From positions 54,394-118,393 of the forward strand of contig NZ_QJUO01000011.1 of NCBI RefSeq assembly GCF_004327335.1: DNA of 64,000 bases, given 5' to 3'. The first letter of the stretch is position 1, and each line of letters starts with the position of its first letter. Shown here piece after piece: positions 8,468 to 17,486 of this stretch. The notes beneath the pieces were generated by a model, which was given only the letters and a program-made list of their open reading frames with translations, did no database searches and had not been told where the DNA came from. The translations under genes were made by a program, and so were the position numbers. The stretch is from Stutzerimonas kirkiae. GTDB taxonomy: Bacteria; Pseudomonadota; Gammaproteobacteria; Pseudomonadales; Pseudomonadaceae.

Positions 8468-8813
8468 GGCCTTTCAACCTGTTTATACGACTTGAAGGGG
8501 GATTCCGCTGCTGGCTGGGTCAAGCCTGTGGCCCGGCTGTGGCGCACTACGGCTCCCGTCTACCCTTGCCGGCTAATGTATGCACACATCTATGTCTTGC
8601 CCTGGCGTTCCCGCGTAGGCGGAAACCCAGGTGCCACAGTCATAGACTCACCCGCCCTTATCCCACGGACGCCGCCGAAAGTGGCTGTGCGGATGCCAGG
8701 AACGCCGATCCAGAGGGGCGAAGATGTGTGCATACAGCAGGGGTTGGCGGAGAGGGAGACATGCAGCCGCGTCTCTCCGCTATCCTCTCTGGCAAAGACG
8801 TTGAAACGCATGG
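8468..8813. repeat. Long diverged intergenic repeat, copy 1 (family D)
   Basis: It matches 36325-36718 in the same order and orientation over most of its length. Shared blocks are GGCCTTTCA near the start, GGCTGTGGCGCACTACGG against the block near 36410, a TGCACACATCTA block, CTGGCGTTCC, GTGGCTGTGCGGATGCC, and a terminal CGTTGA...GCATG. The identity is patchy with indels, so it is an old duplication. The reading frame of 213 codons across it has no codon bias or start context and is not called. The rest of the gap to the terminator at 8933 shows nothing else. Confidence 0.6.
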
Positions 8814-8932
8814 TTCTTAGGGCCCGTTCACGATCCTGCGAACCGACGCAGATCAGGCACTCGACATCGCCACTGCAACCGAAGCTATCCACACGGAACT
8901 GGCCGTGGGGCTTTGCGAGATGCCGGAAACGA

Positions 8933-8960
8933 AAAAGGCCTGCATCGCTGCAGGCCTTTT
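8933..8960 (-). terminator. Terminator of the tRNA-Ser/tRNA-Arg transcript
   Basis: A perfect 12-bp stem, AAAAGGCCTGCA (8933-8944) with TGCAGGCCTTTT (8949-8960) and a 4-nt loop. On the minus strand it is followed by a T run, five bases after the 3' CCA end of the last tRNA-Arg. Confidence 0.9.
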
Positions 8961-8965
8961 CGAGA

Positions 8966-9042
8966 TGGTGGACTCAGGAGGATTCGAACCTCCGACCGCT
9001 CGGTTCGTAGCCGAGTACTCTATCCAGCTGAGCTATGAGTCC
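8966..9042 (-). tRNA. tRNA-Arg (anticodon ACG), copy 2
   Basis: A 77-nt gene with encoded CCA. The acceptor stem GGACTCA/TGAGTCC, a D arm, an anticodon stem around CTACGAA and the T-arm GGTTCGAATCC are all intact. The body is identical to the copy at 9114-9190. A34 of ACG is normally converted to inosine to read CGU/CGC/CGA. Confidence 0.97.
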
Positions 9043-9113
9043 AAAGGGTGTTTTTAGGCCAGATCACCACTGGCTACGATTTCAGCCGCCTTTCGGCGAT
9101 TGCCATCATGAGA

Positions 9114-9190
9114 TGGTGGACTCAGGAGGATTCGAACCTCCGACCGCTCGGTTCGTAGCCGAGTACTCTATCCAGCTGAGCTATGAGTCC
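9114..9190 (-). tRNA. tRNA-Arg (anticodon ACG), copy 1
   Basis: 77 nt, CCA encoded, with the same cloverleaf as 8966-9042. The spacer of 71 bp between the two copies and the lack of an intervening terminator suggest one transcript starting before tRNA-Ser. Confidence 0.97.
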
Positions 9191-9296
9191 ACGAAGCGTT
9201 GCGCATTATAGTTTCAAAAATACCGTTATCAAGCTTTATTTCGTTCAATTACAACGAGTTGAGCTACCGATATTTTCTTCGCTACATTGCCTTAAA

Positions 9297-9387
9297 TGGC
9301 GGAGAAGGGGGGATTCGAACCCCCGACACCCTTTTGAGGTGTACTCCCTTAGCAGGGGAGCGCCTTCGGCCACTCGGCCACCTCTCC
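9297..9387 (-). tRNA. tRNA-Ser (anticodon GCT)
   Basis: 91 nt with the long variable arm typical of serine tRNAs, acceptor GGAGAGG/CTTCTCC, anticodon loop CTGCTAA and encoded CCA. It reads AGC/AGU. Its place just downstream of csrA, followed by tRNA-Arg genes, is the known Pseudomonas arrangement. Confidence 0.97.
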
Positions 9388-9401
9388 GCAACACGGGGCG
9401 C

Positions 9402-9429
9402 ATGATACCCGCCTTTACCCCGTTTGCAA
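9402..9429 (-). promoter_or_regulatory. Probable sigma-70 promoter of the tRNA transcript
   Basis: On the minus strand TTGCAA (9424-9429) and TATCAT (9402-9407) are 16 bp apart, and tRNA-Ser begins 14 bp after the -10. A GC-rich discriminator (GCGCCCCG) follows the -10, as in stringently controlled stable-RNA promoters. Confidence 0.55.
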
Positions 9430-9449
9430 AGCCAAAAATCGGATAAAAA

Positions 9450-9635
9450 TTAATGGCTTGGTTCGTCATCCTTTTCTTTCTGGATGCGCTGGTAAATCTC
9501 TTCACGGTGTACGGCAACCTCTTTTGGCGCATTCACACCAATACGTACCTGGTTGCCTTTCACACCCAGCACAGTGACGGTTACCTCGTCACCCACCATC
9601 AAGGTCTCCCCGACCCGGCGAGTCAGAATCAGCAT
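9450..9635 (-). CDS. csrA: Carbon storage / secondary metabolite regulator CsrA (RsmA)
   Basis: 61 residues, [18 protein letters not shown] at the N-terminus and [18 protein letters not shown] with the RNA-contacting Arg44 region. It differs from the remembered P. aeruginosa RsmA at only a few positions. The dimer binds GGA motifs in mRNA leaders to repress or stabilise translation and is titrated by RsmY/RsmZ-type sRNAs, none of which lies in this window. A strong AAGGAG Shine-Dalgarno sits a few bases upstream of the ATG. The 175-bp gap from lysC leaves room for its own promoters. Confidence 0.98.
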   Translation of the reverse strand: MLILTRRVGETLMVGDEVTVTVLGVKGNQVRIGVNAPKEVAVHREEIYQRIQKEKDDEPSH

Positions 9636-9810
9636 TCCTTTCTCCTTAAAACGGATTCAGTCAGAAAATAGTCTGCAAGATAAAACGGACGGTACTCCGT
9701 GAACCCAAGCCTGGCACTCTTACAGGGTATGTGACCTGCCTTTGCGCGCTCAAAGTTCCCTTTGCAACATCCCAAACGACGGAAGGCGCAACGCGCCCTT
9801 CCTGTTCTGC

Positions 9811-11046
9811 TCACTCCCCCTTACTGGCCGGAGCATCCAGCTCGAAGGCGGTATGCAGCGCGCGTACTGCAAGTTCGAGGTATTTCTCCTCGATCACCAC
9901 CGACACTTTGATCTCGGATGTCGAGATCATCTGAATATTGATGTTTTCCCTGGCCAGGGCCTCGAACATACAACTGGCGACCCCCGCATGGGAACGCATG
10001 CCGACACCGACGATGGACACCTTGGCGATCTCGGTGTCGCCGATGACTTCCCGCGCCTTGAGCTCAGCGGCTTCCTGCTGCAACACCCGCAAGGCACTGT
10101 TGTAGTCGTTGCGGTGCACGGTGAAGGTGAAATCCGTGGTGTTATCGTGGGCGACATTCTGCACGATCATGTCCACTTCGACGTTCGCCGCACTGATGGG
10201 GCCGAGGATCCTGAACGCCACGCCGGGAGTATCCGGGACGCCGCGAATGGTCAGCTTGGCCTCGTCGCGGTTGAAAGCGATGCCGGAGATAATGGGCTGC
10301 TCCATGGATGCCTCTTCGTCAAGGGTGATGAGGGTGCCAGGCCCCTCCTGGAAACTGTGCAGGACGCGCAGCGGCACACTGTACTTGCCGGCGAACTCGA
10401 CGGCGCGGATCTGCAGCACCTTAGAACCCAGGCTGGCCATCTCCAGCATCTCCTCGAAGGTGATGCGGTCGAGGCGGCGCGCCTTGGGCACCACGCGCGG
10501 ATCGGTGGTGTAGACCCCGTCGACATCGGTGTAGATCTGACACTCGTCCGCCTTCAGCGCCGCCGCCAGGGCCACCCCGGTGGTATCCGAACCGCCGCGG
10601 CCGAGGGTGGTGATATTGCCTTCTTCGTCCACCCCCTGGAAGCCCGCCACCACCACCACGTGGCCGGCGCTCAGCGCGTTGCGAATCCTCTGCACGGCGA
10701 TATTCAGGATACGCGCCTTGGTATGCACATTGTCGGTGACGATCCCCGCCTGGCTACCCGTATAGGAAATGGCCGGCACACCGATTTCGCTCAACGCCAT
10801 GCTCAACAGGGCGATGGTCACCTGCTCGCCGGTCGAGACCATGACATCCAGCTCGCGCGGTAGCGGCTGCGGGCTGATCTGCCTGGCCAGTTCGATCAGG
10901 CGGTTGGTTTCCCCACTCATGGCCGATACCACGACAACGATATCGTCGCCCTGCTCGCGGAAACGCTTGACCTTTTCCGCCACCTGCTGGATGCGCTCGA
11001 CCGTGCCGACCGAGGTGCCTCCGAACTTCTGTACGATCAATGCCAT
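9811..11046 (-). CDS. lysC: Aspartate kinase
   Basis: 411 residues. It phosphorylates aspartate, the first step to lysine, diaminopimelate, methionine and threonine. The N-terminal amino-acid kinase domain has KFGGTSVG at 7-14, a STGEQVTIALL substrate loop, GRGGSDTTGVALAAAL and TDVDGVYTTDPR. Two C-terminal ACT domains (about 265-335 and 345-405; KVSIVGVGMRSHAGV, STSEIKVSVVIEEKY) bind feedback amino acids. The length fits monofunctional beta/alpha-type LysC. It lies between alaS (about 95 bp upstream) and csrA, as elsewhere in Pseudomonas. An imperfect GC hairpin at about 9780-9802 lies in the downstream spacer and may attenuate read-through. Confidence 0.97.
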   Translation of the reverse strand: MALIVQKFGGTSVGTVERIQQVAEKVKRFREQGDDIVVVVSAMSGETNRLIELARQISPQPLPRELDVMVSTGEQVTIALLSMALSEIGVPAISYTGSQAGIVTDNVHTKARILNIAVQRIRNALSAGHVVVVAGFQGVDEEGNITTLGRGGSDTTGVALAAALKADECQIYTDVDGVYTTDPRVVPKARRLDRITFEEMLEMASLGSKVLQIRAVEFAGKYSVPLRVLHSFQEGPGTLITLDEEASMEQPIISGIAFNRDEAKLTIRGVPDTPGVAFRILGPISAANVEVDMIVQNVAHDNTTDFTFTVHRNDYNSALRVLQQEAAELKAREVIGDTEIAKVSIVGVGMRSHAGVASCMFEALARENINIQMISTSEIKVSVVIEEKYLELAVRALHTAFELDAPASKGE

Positions 11047-11141
11047 TCTTATCGCCTAAACCGCCCCTCGGGGCATCCAGTGAACTCTTGCCGCAACCGG
11101 CGCGCCATGCGTACCAGCGAGCCGGTGATACGCAACGCGGC

Positions 11142-13766
11142 TCAGACCCGCTGTTCGACGAACGCCACGGCCTGGGCCAGGACCTCGTCCAGACGGGCCG
11201 GCTCGGTACCGCCGCCCTGTGCCATGTCGGGGCGGCCACCGCCCTTGCCACCGACACCTGCGGCCGCCTGCTTCATCAGTTCGCCGGCCTTGAGCCTGGC
11301 GGTCAGGTCCTGGGTAACGCCCGCCACCAGGATCACTTTGCCATCCAGCTCGCTCCCCAGGAGGATCAGCGCACTGCCCAGCTTGTTCTTCAACTGGTCG
11401 ACCAGCGCCAGCAGGGCCTTGCCATCGAGACCATCGAGGCGGGCGGCCAGCACCTTGACACCCTTGACATCCACCGCGGTGCCCGCCAGGTCATCGCCAG
11501 CGGCACTGGCGGCCCTGGCCTTCAGTTGCTCCAGTTCCTTCTCCAACTGGCGGTTGCGCTCCAACAGCCCGCCGAGCTTTTCCAGCAGGTTGTCGCGGCT
11601 GCCCCGGACCAGGCTGGCCGCTTCCTTGAGCTGCTCCTCGGCACCATTGAGGTAGGCCAGCGCCCCCGCGCCGGTAACGGCCTCCAGGCGCCGGATACCC
11701 GCGGCTACCCCGCCTTCGCTGATGATCTTGAACAGCCCGATATCGCCGGTACGGGAAGCATGGGTACCGCCACAGAGCTCGACCGAAAAGCCCTCGCCCA
11801 TGCTCAGGACCCGGACCCGTTCGCCATATTTCTCGCCGAACAGCGCCATGGCCCCCTTGCGCCTGGCCGTCTCGATATCGGTTTCCTCGGTCTCGACGAC
11901 GGTGTTGCGACGAATCTCCGTATTCACCCGCTCTTCCAGCGCTTTCAGTTGCGCCGGGGTGATGGCTTCGAAGTGGCTGAAATCGAAACGCAGGCGCTGG
12001 CTATCGACCAGCGACCCCTTCTGGCTGACATGCTCGCCGAGGATTTCCCGCAACGCCGCATGCAACAGGTGGGTCGCCGAGTGGTTCAGCGCAGTGGCCT
12101 GGCGCACCGAGGCATCCACCACGGCATCCAGTGTGTCACCCACGGACAGGCTGCCGCTGGCCAGTACGCCATGGTGCAGGAAGGCGGCACCGGCCTTGCT
12201 GGTGTCCTGCACGTCGAAACGCGCAGCCTCGCCTTGCAGATAGCCGCTGTCACCGACCTGGCCACCGGATTCGGCATAGAACGGCGTCTGCTCGAGCACC
12301 ACCACACCGGCCTCGCCGGCGTGCAGTCGCTCGACCGCCATGCCCTCGCGGAACAGTTCCAGAACATGCCCCTGGCCACGGGTGGCGGTATAGCCGATGA
12401 AGCGGGTTTCGCCCTCGACCTTGACCAGGCTGTTGTAATCCAGGGAGAAGGCGCTGGCCGAGCGGGCACGCTCGCGCTGAGCCTGCATTTCCCGCTCGAA
12501 ACCTTCCTCGTCGATGCTCAGCTCGCGTTCGCGGGCGATGTCGCCGGTCAGGTCGGCCGGGAAACCATAGGTGTCATACAGCTTGAACACGATATCGCCG
12601 GGAATCACCTTGCCCCGCAGGCCCACCAGGTCCTGCTCGAGGATTTTCAGCCCCTGCTCCAGGGTCTTGGCGAACTGCTCTTCCTCATTCTTCAGCACAC
12701 GCTCGATATGCGCCTGCTGCTGCCTGAGTTCGGGGAAGGCATCGCCCATCTCCACCACCAGGGCTGCGACGATACGGTGGAAGAAAGTGCCGCGGGCACC
12801 CAGCTTGTTGCCATGCCGGCTGGCCCTGCGAATGATCCGCCGCAGCACATAGCCACGCCCTTCGTTGGAGGGGGTGACGCCATCGGCGATCAGGAAGCCG
12901 CAGGAGCGGATATGGTCGGCCACCACTTTCAGCGATGCCTGGCCCTCGTTGGCACAGCCGATGGCCTGGGCGGCGGCGTTCAGCAGGCGCTGGAACAGGT
13001 CGATCTCGTAGTTCGAGTTGACATGCTGCAACACCGCGCTGATGCGCTCCAGGCCCATGCCGGTGTCCACGCTCGGCGCTGGCAGCGGGTGCAGTACACC
13101 GTCGGCGGTACGGTTGAACTGCATGAACACGTTGTTCCAGATCTCGATATAGCGGTCGCCGTCTTCTTCCGGCGAGCCGGGCGGACCGCCCCAGATATGC
13201 TCGCCGTGGTCATAGAAGATTTCCGTGCAGGGACCGCAGGGGCCGGTATCGCCCATCGCCCAGAAGTTGTCGGAGGCGTATGGCGCGCCCTTGTTGTCGC
13301 CGATGCGGATCATCCGCTCGGCCGGCACGCCGACTTCCTTGGTCCAGATGTCGTAGGCCTCGTCGTCGCTGGCGTAGACGGTGACCCAGAGTTTCTCGCT
13401 GGACAGCTTCAGCCACTTGTCGCCGGTGAGGAATTCCCAGGCGAAGTGGATGGCATCGCGTTTGAAATAGTCGCCAAAGCTGAAGTTGCCGAGCATTTCG
13501 AAGAAGGTGTGGTGGCGTGCGGTATAGCCGACATTCTCCAGGTCGTTGTGCTTACCGCCGGCGCGCACGCATTTCTGGCTGGTGGTGGCGCGGGTATAGG
13601 CGCGCTTCTCCAGGCCGAGAAAACAGTCCTTGAACTGGTTCATCCCCGCGTTGGTGAACAGCAGGGTCGGGTCGTTCGCCGGAATCAGCGAACTGGAGGC
13701 GACACGGGTGTGCCCCTTCTCTTCGAAGAAGCGGAGGAAGGCTTCACGGATTTCAGCGCTTTTCAT
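11142..13766 (-). CDS. alaS: Alanyl-tRNA synthetase
   Basis: 874 residues, the usual length. Class II catalytic domain first ([48 protein letters not shown]), then the tRNA-recognition region, the editing domain with the zinc set [11 protein letters not shown] and [13 protein letters not shown], a coiled-coil linker rich in Glu/Leu, and the C-Ala domain. The start at 13766 ([14 protein letters not shown]) matches the family and has GGAAG a few bases upstream; the in-frame frame to 13850 is just an extension. It charges tRNA-Ala and hydrolyses Ser/Gly mischarges. Confidence 0.98.
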   Translation of the reverse strand: MKSAEIREAFLRFFEEKGHTRVASSSLIPANDPTLLFTNAGMNQFKDCFLGLEKRAYTRATTSQKCVRAGGKHNDLENVGYTARHHTFFEMLGNFSFGDYFKRDAIHFAWEFLTGDKWLKLSSEKLWVTVYASDDEAYDIWTKEVGVPAERMIRIGDNKGAPYASDNFWAMGDTGPCGPCTEIFYDHGEHIWGGPPGSPEEDGDRYIEIWNNVFMQFNRTADGVLHPLPAPSVDTGMGLERISAVLQHVNSNYEIDLFQRLLNAAAQAIGCANEGQASLKVVADHIRSCGFLIADGVTPSNEGRGYVLRRIIRRASRHGNKLGARGTFFHRIVAALVVEMGDAFPELRQQQAHIERVLKNEEEQFAKTLEQGLKILEQDLVGLRGKVIPGDIVFKLYDTYGFPADLTGDIARERELSIDEEGFEREMQAQRERARSASAFSLDYNSLVKVEGETRFIGYTATRGQGHVLELFREGMAVERLHAGEAGVVVLEQTPFYAESGGQVGDSGYLQGEAARFDVQDTSKAGAAFLHHGVLASGSLSVGDTLDAVVDASVRQATALNHSATHLLHAALREILGEHVSQKGSLVDSQRLRFDFSHFEAITPAQLKALEERVNTEIRRNTVVETEETDIETARRKGAMALFGEKYGERVRVLSMGEGFSVELCGGTHASRTGDIGLFKIISEGGVAAGIRRLEAVTGAGALAYLNGAEEQLKEAASLVRGSRDNLLEKLGGLLERNRQLEKELEQLKARAASAAGDDLAGTAVDVKGVKVLAARLDGLDGKALLALVDQLKNKLGSALILLGSELDGKVILVAGVTQDLTARLKAGELMKQAAAGVGGKGGGRPDMAQGGGTEPARLDEVLAQAVAFVEQRV

Positions 13767-13909
13767 AGGTTCTTCCAGGAAACGACGGCCCGGCGACAGC
13801 ACAGGGAACGGCATCGGAACCCTGTTGCAGCAAGCAATGATAGCCGGCAAAGGGCCGCATTATATCGGCGTTATGCGCCGGGTATATAGCTATCGAGGCA
13901 ATTGACCGT

Positions 13910-15136
13910 TCAACGCAACAACTTGCTGTCGAGTACCTTGGAGCCGGCGCCGAGCAGGGTTTCGGTAATACCGACGAAATCCTCGGTGCTGACCCGGTCC
14001 AGGCGCATCAGCCCACGACTGACATCGTCCAGCGAGTGCCGGCCCTGGCTGCGCTGGCGAATTTCCTTGTCCAGGTCCTGCAACAACAGCACGGCCCGTG
14101 CCGTCACCGGCCCGCTGGAGCGATCGGTGCGCAGGCTGTCGACACTCCGGCTCCATTTGACCAGGTTCGCACGCACGGCCTGGTAGCGCTCCTCGCTCAT
14201 GCCCCCGGCACGGCGCATCAGCTCGATGGCGTAATACTCGGCAATACCCTCGGTGATCCAGTCACTGCGATCGCGCGCACGGATACGGCTGAACACGTGC
14301 ACCAGTTCATGCACCAGCGAACTGGTGCCATTTTCGCTGACCAGCGGCCGCTCGGCGTGCATGAACAGCGAGTTGGGGCCGGAAAGACCGCCACGCCACA
14401 TCGGATCGCCGGCACCGACCACCAGCAACTTGGCCGGATCACGCGGGAACACCTGCTGGACCTGTGGCCAGACGAAAGTGAGCAGGGTCAGGATATCCAT
14501 ACGGCGCACCCCCTCGCCGACCGGGGCGGAGACACTGACATCGGTCTCGCCCAGGCGGGTACGACGGGTTCCCAGCTTGCCGGCCAGCATCCAGCCGGTC
14601 GGGCGGTCGAACAGCCGCTCGGGATTATCGATGCGAAAACGGTTCTTGCCGATGCGCGGCCAGCCTGTCTCGACGCTTTTCCAGCCGTCCGGCAGTTCGA
14701 AGCCCAGGCGAGCGGTCAGCCGCGTGCCCTCGCGCTCGTCGAGCCTGGCGGCGGGGATCAGGTCGTCGCCACGGAACAACGCCCAGTCCTCGGTGATGCG
14801 CGCATCGAAACGACCGTTGTCACGGACACTGCTCAGCCGTACCCGGTAACTGAGCACCGCCTTGCCGCTGGCCGGTCGCCAGACGCCACGCCCCGGCTGC
14901 TCCTGGCTCCACTCGCCATCGGCCTGGAAATCACTGTAGCGTCCGTCGTCGCCCAGGTTGAAGTCGAGGGAGCGGATCACCTCGCCCTTCTGCAGGATCA
15001 CCCGCACCTGCGCCTGATCCTCGGCGGGCAGCAGCCTGACCTGGTAATCCAGATCAGACCTCGGCGCCGCCGAGGCGCACAGGCTGGCGATGGAAAGGAG
15101 AGATAGAGCAAGCAACGACAGCAAACGAACGGGCAT
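13910..15136 (-). CDS. Exported gluzincin-like metallopeptidase
   Basis: 408 residues with a clear signal peptide (hydrophobic 5-18, cleavage after CASA near 24). The first half is beta-rich and Arg/Asp-studded, like the N-terminal domain of M1/M61 enzymes. HELVH at 276-280 plus WITEGIAEYY, with Glu296 as third zinc ligand, form the catalytic set. The spacing from the second His to Glu296 is 15 residues, shorter than the canonical 18 of M1, so the exact family is uncertain; M61-like is my best guess. It is expected in the periplasm. It lies just upstream of alaS on the same strand with a 143-bp gap. Substrate unknown. Confidence 0.7.
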   Translation of the reverse strand: MPVRLLSLLALSLLSIASLCASAAPRSDLDYQVRLLPAEDQAQVRVILQKGEVIRSLDFNLGDDGRYSDFQADGEWSQEQPGRGVWRPASGKAVLSYRVRLSSVRDNGRFDARITEDWALFRGDDLIPAARLDEREGTRLTARLGFELPDGWKSVETGWPRIGKNRFRIDNPERLFDRPTGWMLAGKLGTRRTRLGETDVSVSAPVGEGVRRMDILTLLTFVWPQVQQVFPRDPAKLLVVGAGDPMWRGGLSGPNSLFMHAERPLVSENGTSSLVHELVHVFSRIRARDRSDWITEGIAEYYAIELMRRAGGMSEERYQAVRANLVKWSRSVDSLRTDRSSGPVTARAVLLLQDLDKEIRQRSQGRHSLDDVSRGLMRLDRVSTEDFVGITETLLGAGSKVLDSKLLR

Positions 15137-15176
15137 GAGGACACTCCTCGGGGGAACAACTCAACCAGGAAAGGGA

Positions 15177-15626
15177 TCAACCGGCGCGGAAAATCAGGTA
15201 CTGCTCCCAATCATCCTCATCCACATCATCTTCGGCAATCATGCGTCCCGCCTGGGAAATACGCTCGTCATGCACCGCCTGCCGGTCGCCACAGACCAGG
15301 TGGTGCCACAACGGCAGGTCCTTGCCTTCGGCCACCAGCCGATAACCGCAGGTTGGCGGCAGCCATTTGAACTCCACCGCATCGGCCGCCGTCAACTGGA
15401 TGCAATCAGCCACGCTGGCGCGTCGATTGGCATAGTCGCTGCACTGGCAGGTCTGCAGATCCAGCAGCTTGCAGGCCACGCGTGTGTAATAGACCGCGCC
15501 GTCCTCCTCGTCTTCCAGCTTCTGCAGGCAGCACAGGCCGCAGCCATCGCACAGCGACTCCCACTCATGGCGGTCGAGCTGGGCGAGCGACTTGCGTTTC
15601 CAGAAGGGTTCGACTTTGGCAGCCAT
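15177..15626 (-). CDS. YcgN-family (UPF0260) Cys-cluster protein
   Basis: 149 residues starting [14 protein letters not shown], the conserved YcgN N-terminus. [13 protein letters not shown] cluster and further Cys ([24 protein letters not shown]) match the zinc- or iron-chelating CxxCxxxCC family of unknown function. The ATG at 15626 is chosen because the in-frame extension to 15851 runs into repeat DNA with no similarity. There is no good Shine-Dalgarno before it. A 40-bp gap separates it from the metallopeptidase downstream, and the two may be cotranscribed. Confidence 0.88.
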   Translation of the reverse strand: MAAKVEPFWKRKSLAQLDRHEWESLCDGCGLCCLQKLEDEEDGAVYYTRVACKLLDLQTCQCSDYANRRASVADCIQLTAADAVEFKWLPPTCGYRLVAEGKDLPLWHHLVCGDRQAVHDERISQAGRMIAEDDVDEDDWEQYLIFRAG

Positions 15627-15751
15627 TGGGGTCACGGAGTCATGCGGGGAAAAGCCGGCAAGTCTAGGGACTGCCGGCCCTGGCTTCAAGTTCCGCTTAT
15701 CCTCTATATCCGACCAGGGTGATGGCGCGGATACGCGGTATAAGCCGAGAA

Positions 15752-15833
15752 AAGCGCTGGACGAAGAAGTGTGGCAGTCGGTGTTTTTATCCCGGTTCCC
15801 AAACCCCAGCGCTTTTATCGAAGCGCCTTGCCC
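15752..15833. repeat. Family A palindromic element, diverged partial copy
   Basis: It keeps the element's order AGCGCTGGACGAAG...TGTGGCA...GGTGTTTTT...CCAGCGCTTTTATCGAAGC-CCTTGCC but lacks the terminal inverted repeats and has many substitutions. It sits 126 bp upstream of the ycgN-like start. The following 170 bp to 16002 show no gene; GACTGGCAATCAAGTGTG at 15841 recurs near 34922 and, in reverse, at 16263-16280. Confidence 0.6.
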
Positions 15834-16002
15834 TTGCGACCCGACTGGCAATCAAGTGTGTGTTTCACCGTAGACCGCTGGCGGTGTTCGGGTGCCTTGT
15901 GGTGTCGCGAACCAGGCCAGTCCCGCTACGAAACACAGAGGAACCCGTCGCCCATATGAATAACGCAGACGTCTCTGTCGGCGAAGATTTCTTAGCGGGG
16001 CT

Positions 16003-16280
16003 GGCCGGGCTCGCGGCGAATACCGAGGCGACGATGGAAAGAGCCGTTGGCGCGCTGCCTGAATCCTTCGCAGGGCCAGCTCTTTCCCATAGACACCGCC
16101 GCTAGTGGCTGTGCTGATGCCTGGTGGCGGGACAGGGCCTTCGCCGCCAGGGATGGCGGCGAAGAGCTACAGGAAGGTATTCACGCGTGCCCCGTACCGC
16201 CACCTGGCATTCGCACAGGGACGCTGAGCCCGAGATCGCGCTCTACGATCCTGAAGCCACGCACACTTGATTGCCAATCC
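16003..16280. repeat. Family B intergenic repeat, copy 1 (278 bp)
   Basis: Collinear over its whole length with 44645-44920 (276 bp), roughly 85% identical by eye. Inside are a GGAAAGAGC/GCTCTTTCC hairpin (about 16037-16089), a perfect TTCGCCGCC/GGCGGCGAA hairpin (16140-16163) and an outer arm pair around GCC-GGTGGCGG / CCGCCACC-GGC. Its last 70 bp are a diverged relative of the 70-bp inverted repeat flanking rmuC. The open frames here (up to about 148 codons) are not shared between the copies and are rejected as genes. From 16281 to 16420 nothing further is seen. Confidence 0.75.
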
Positions 16281-16420
16281 GCTCGCAATGCAGCGCTACG
16301 CCATGACACCCTCGCATATGCCCGTGAGAAGGCGACTGCGGGCTGCCTTGCCCATGAACCCAATGCGTCCCCCCATGCAGCTCGCGGACACATTCAAGCC
16401 ATTGGATTTCCGTGTTCCGA

Positions 16421-16445
16421 AAAAAAACCACCCGAAGGTGGTTTT
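16421..16445 (-). terminator. Terminator of lpxC and the dcw cluster
   Basis: AAAACCACC (16424-16432), loop CGAA, GGTGGTTTT (16437-16445). On the minus strand a run of seven T closes the hairpin. It lies 20 bp after the lpxC stop and ends the long leftward division transcript. Confidence 0.93.
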
Positions 16446-16465
16446 AAAAGGAAAGAGAGTATTGC

Positions 16466-17377
16466 TCAGCCGGCTGCGGCCGGACGCATATAAGAAATCG
16501 GTGCGGTTTCAGGATCGTCGAAGGTCACCAGTTCCCAGGCATCCTCCTGCTCCATGAGCGTACGCAGCAGGCGGTTGTTCAACGCATGCCCCGACTTGTA
16601 GCCACGGAACTCGCCGATCAGGCTGGTTCCCAGCAGATAAAGGTCGCCAATGGCATCGAGTATCTTGTGCTTGACGAATTCGTCCTCGTAACGCAGGCCA
16701 TCTTCGTTGAGCACCTGATCGTCGTCGACCACGATGGCGTTTTCCACACTGCCACCACGCGCCAGGTTGTGCGAACGCAGGAACTCCAGATCGCGGGTGA
16801 ACCCGAAGGTCCTGGCCCGGCTGACCTCCTTGACGAAGGAGGTACTGGAGAAATCCACGCTGGCGGTCTGGGTACGACCACGGAACACTGGATGGTCGAA
16901 ATCGATCTCGAAACTCACCTTGAAACCTTCGAACGGCAGGAAGGTAGCGCGCTTGTCGCCATCCACCACCGTCACTTCCCGCTTGATGCGGATGAACTTC
17001 TTATGGGCGTCCTGCTCCTGCAGGCCCGCCGATTGAATCAGGAATACGAAGGGACCGGCGCTGCCATCCATGATCGGCACCTCCGACGCGGACAGTTCGA
17101 CATAGGCATTGTCGATGCCCAGGCCGGCCATGGCCGAAAGCAGATGCTCCACTGTATCGACCTTGACATCACCACTGATAAGGGTCGTGGACATGGTCGT
17201 CGCACCGACATTCCCCGCCAGGGCGCGAATCTCCACCGGCGGAACGAGATCGGTGCGGCAGAACACGATGCCGCTATCGACCGGTGCCGGTTTCAGGGTC
17301 AGGTAGACCTTTTCCCCCGAATGCAAACCGACGCCAGTAGCGCGGATGGTGTTCTTCAGTGTGCGTTGTCTGATCAT
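16466..17377 (-). CDS. lpxC: UDP-3-O-acyl-N-acetylglucosamine deacetylase
   Basis: 303 residues. It catalyses the committed, zinc-dependent step of lipid A synthesis in the cytoplasm. Zinc ligands His78 (TVEHLL), His237 and Asp241 ([11 protein letters not shown]) and catalytic His264 (SGHALNN) are all present, with the Lys in the FVKEV substrate passage. The length is standard. It is the last gene of the dcw cluster, 109 bp after ftsZ, the usual gammaproteobacterial order. That gap can hold a separate promoter. In the family FtsH-mediated turnover acts through the C-terminus, here ...YMRPAAAG. Confidence 0.98.
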   Translation of the reverse strand: MIRQRTLKNTIRATGVGLHSGEKVYLTLKPAPVDSGIVFCRTDLVPPVEIRALAGNVGATTMSTTLISGDVKVDTVEHLLSAMAGLGIDNAYVELSASEVPIMDGSAGPFVFLIQSAGLQEQDAHKKFIRIKREVTVVDGDKRATFLPFEGFKVSFEIDFDHPVFRGRTQTASVDFSSTSFVKEVSRARTFGFTRDLEFLRSHNLARGGSVENAIVVDDDQVLNEDGLRYEDEFVKHKILDAIGDLYLLGTSLIGEFRGYKSGHALNNRLLRTLMEQEDAWELVTFDDPETAPISYMRPAAAG

Positions 17378-17486
17378 GGCTTGGTTCGCTGTATCCGCTG
17401 CGAATGGCTTTCAGTAAAGGGCTGCGATGATAGCAGAAGCCCTGTTTGCTGAATACCGATCACACTTATCCCCCCGATAAACCGCT

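Noticed and set aside
8369..9010. 213-codon open frame ending in the tRNA-Arg region
   Set aside because: Lies in family D repeat, overlaps the terminator and a tRNA; the other copy at 36325 does not keep the frame.
9199..9446. 68- and 87-codon frames over the tRNA-Ser region
   Set aside because: Antisense to tRNA-Ser; the translated GGEGGIRTPD-like string is the usual tRNA-shadow artefact.
9780..9802. Terminator between lysC and csrA
   Set aside because: The GC hairpin is bulged and has no T run on the minus strand, so I keep it only as a note under lysC.
11040..13889. 949-codon plus-strand open frame
   Set aside because: Exact antisense of alaS; composition (His/Gln/Leu-rich) is the mirror of a GC3-rich gene. 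alaS carries all synthetase motifs.
16047..16557. Overlapping frames of about 96-148 codons downstream of lpxC
   Set aside because: Run through family B repeat and the lpxC terminator; not shared by the second copy of the repeat.
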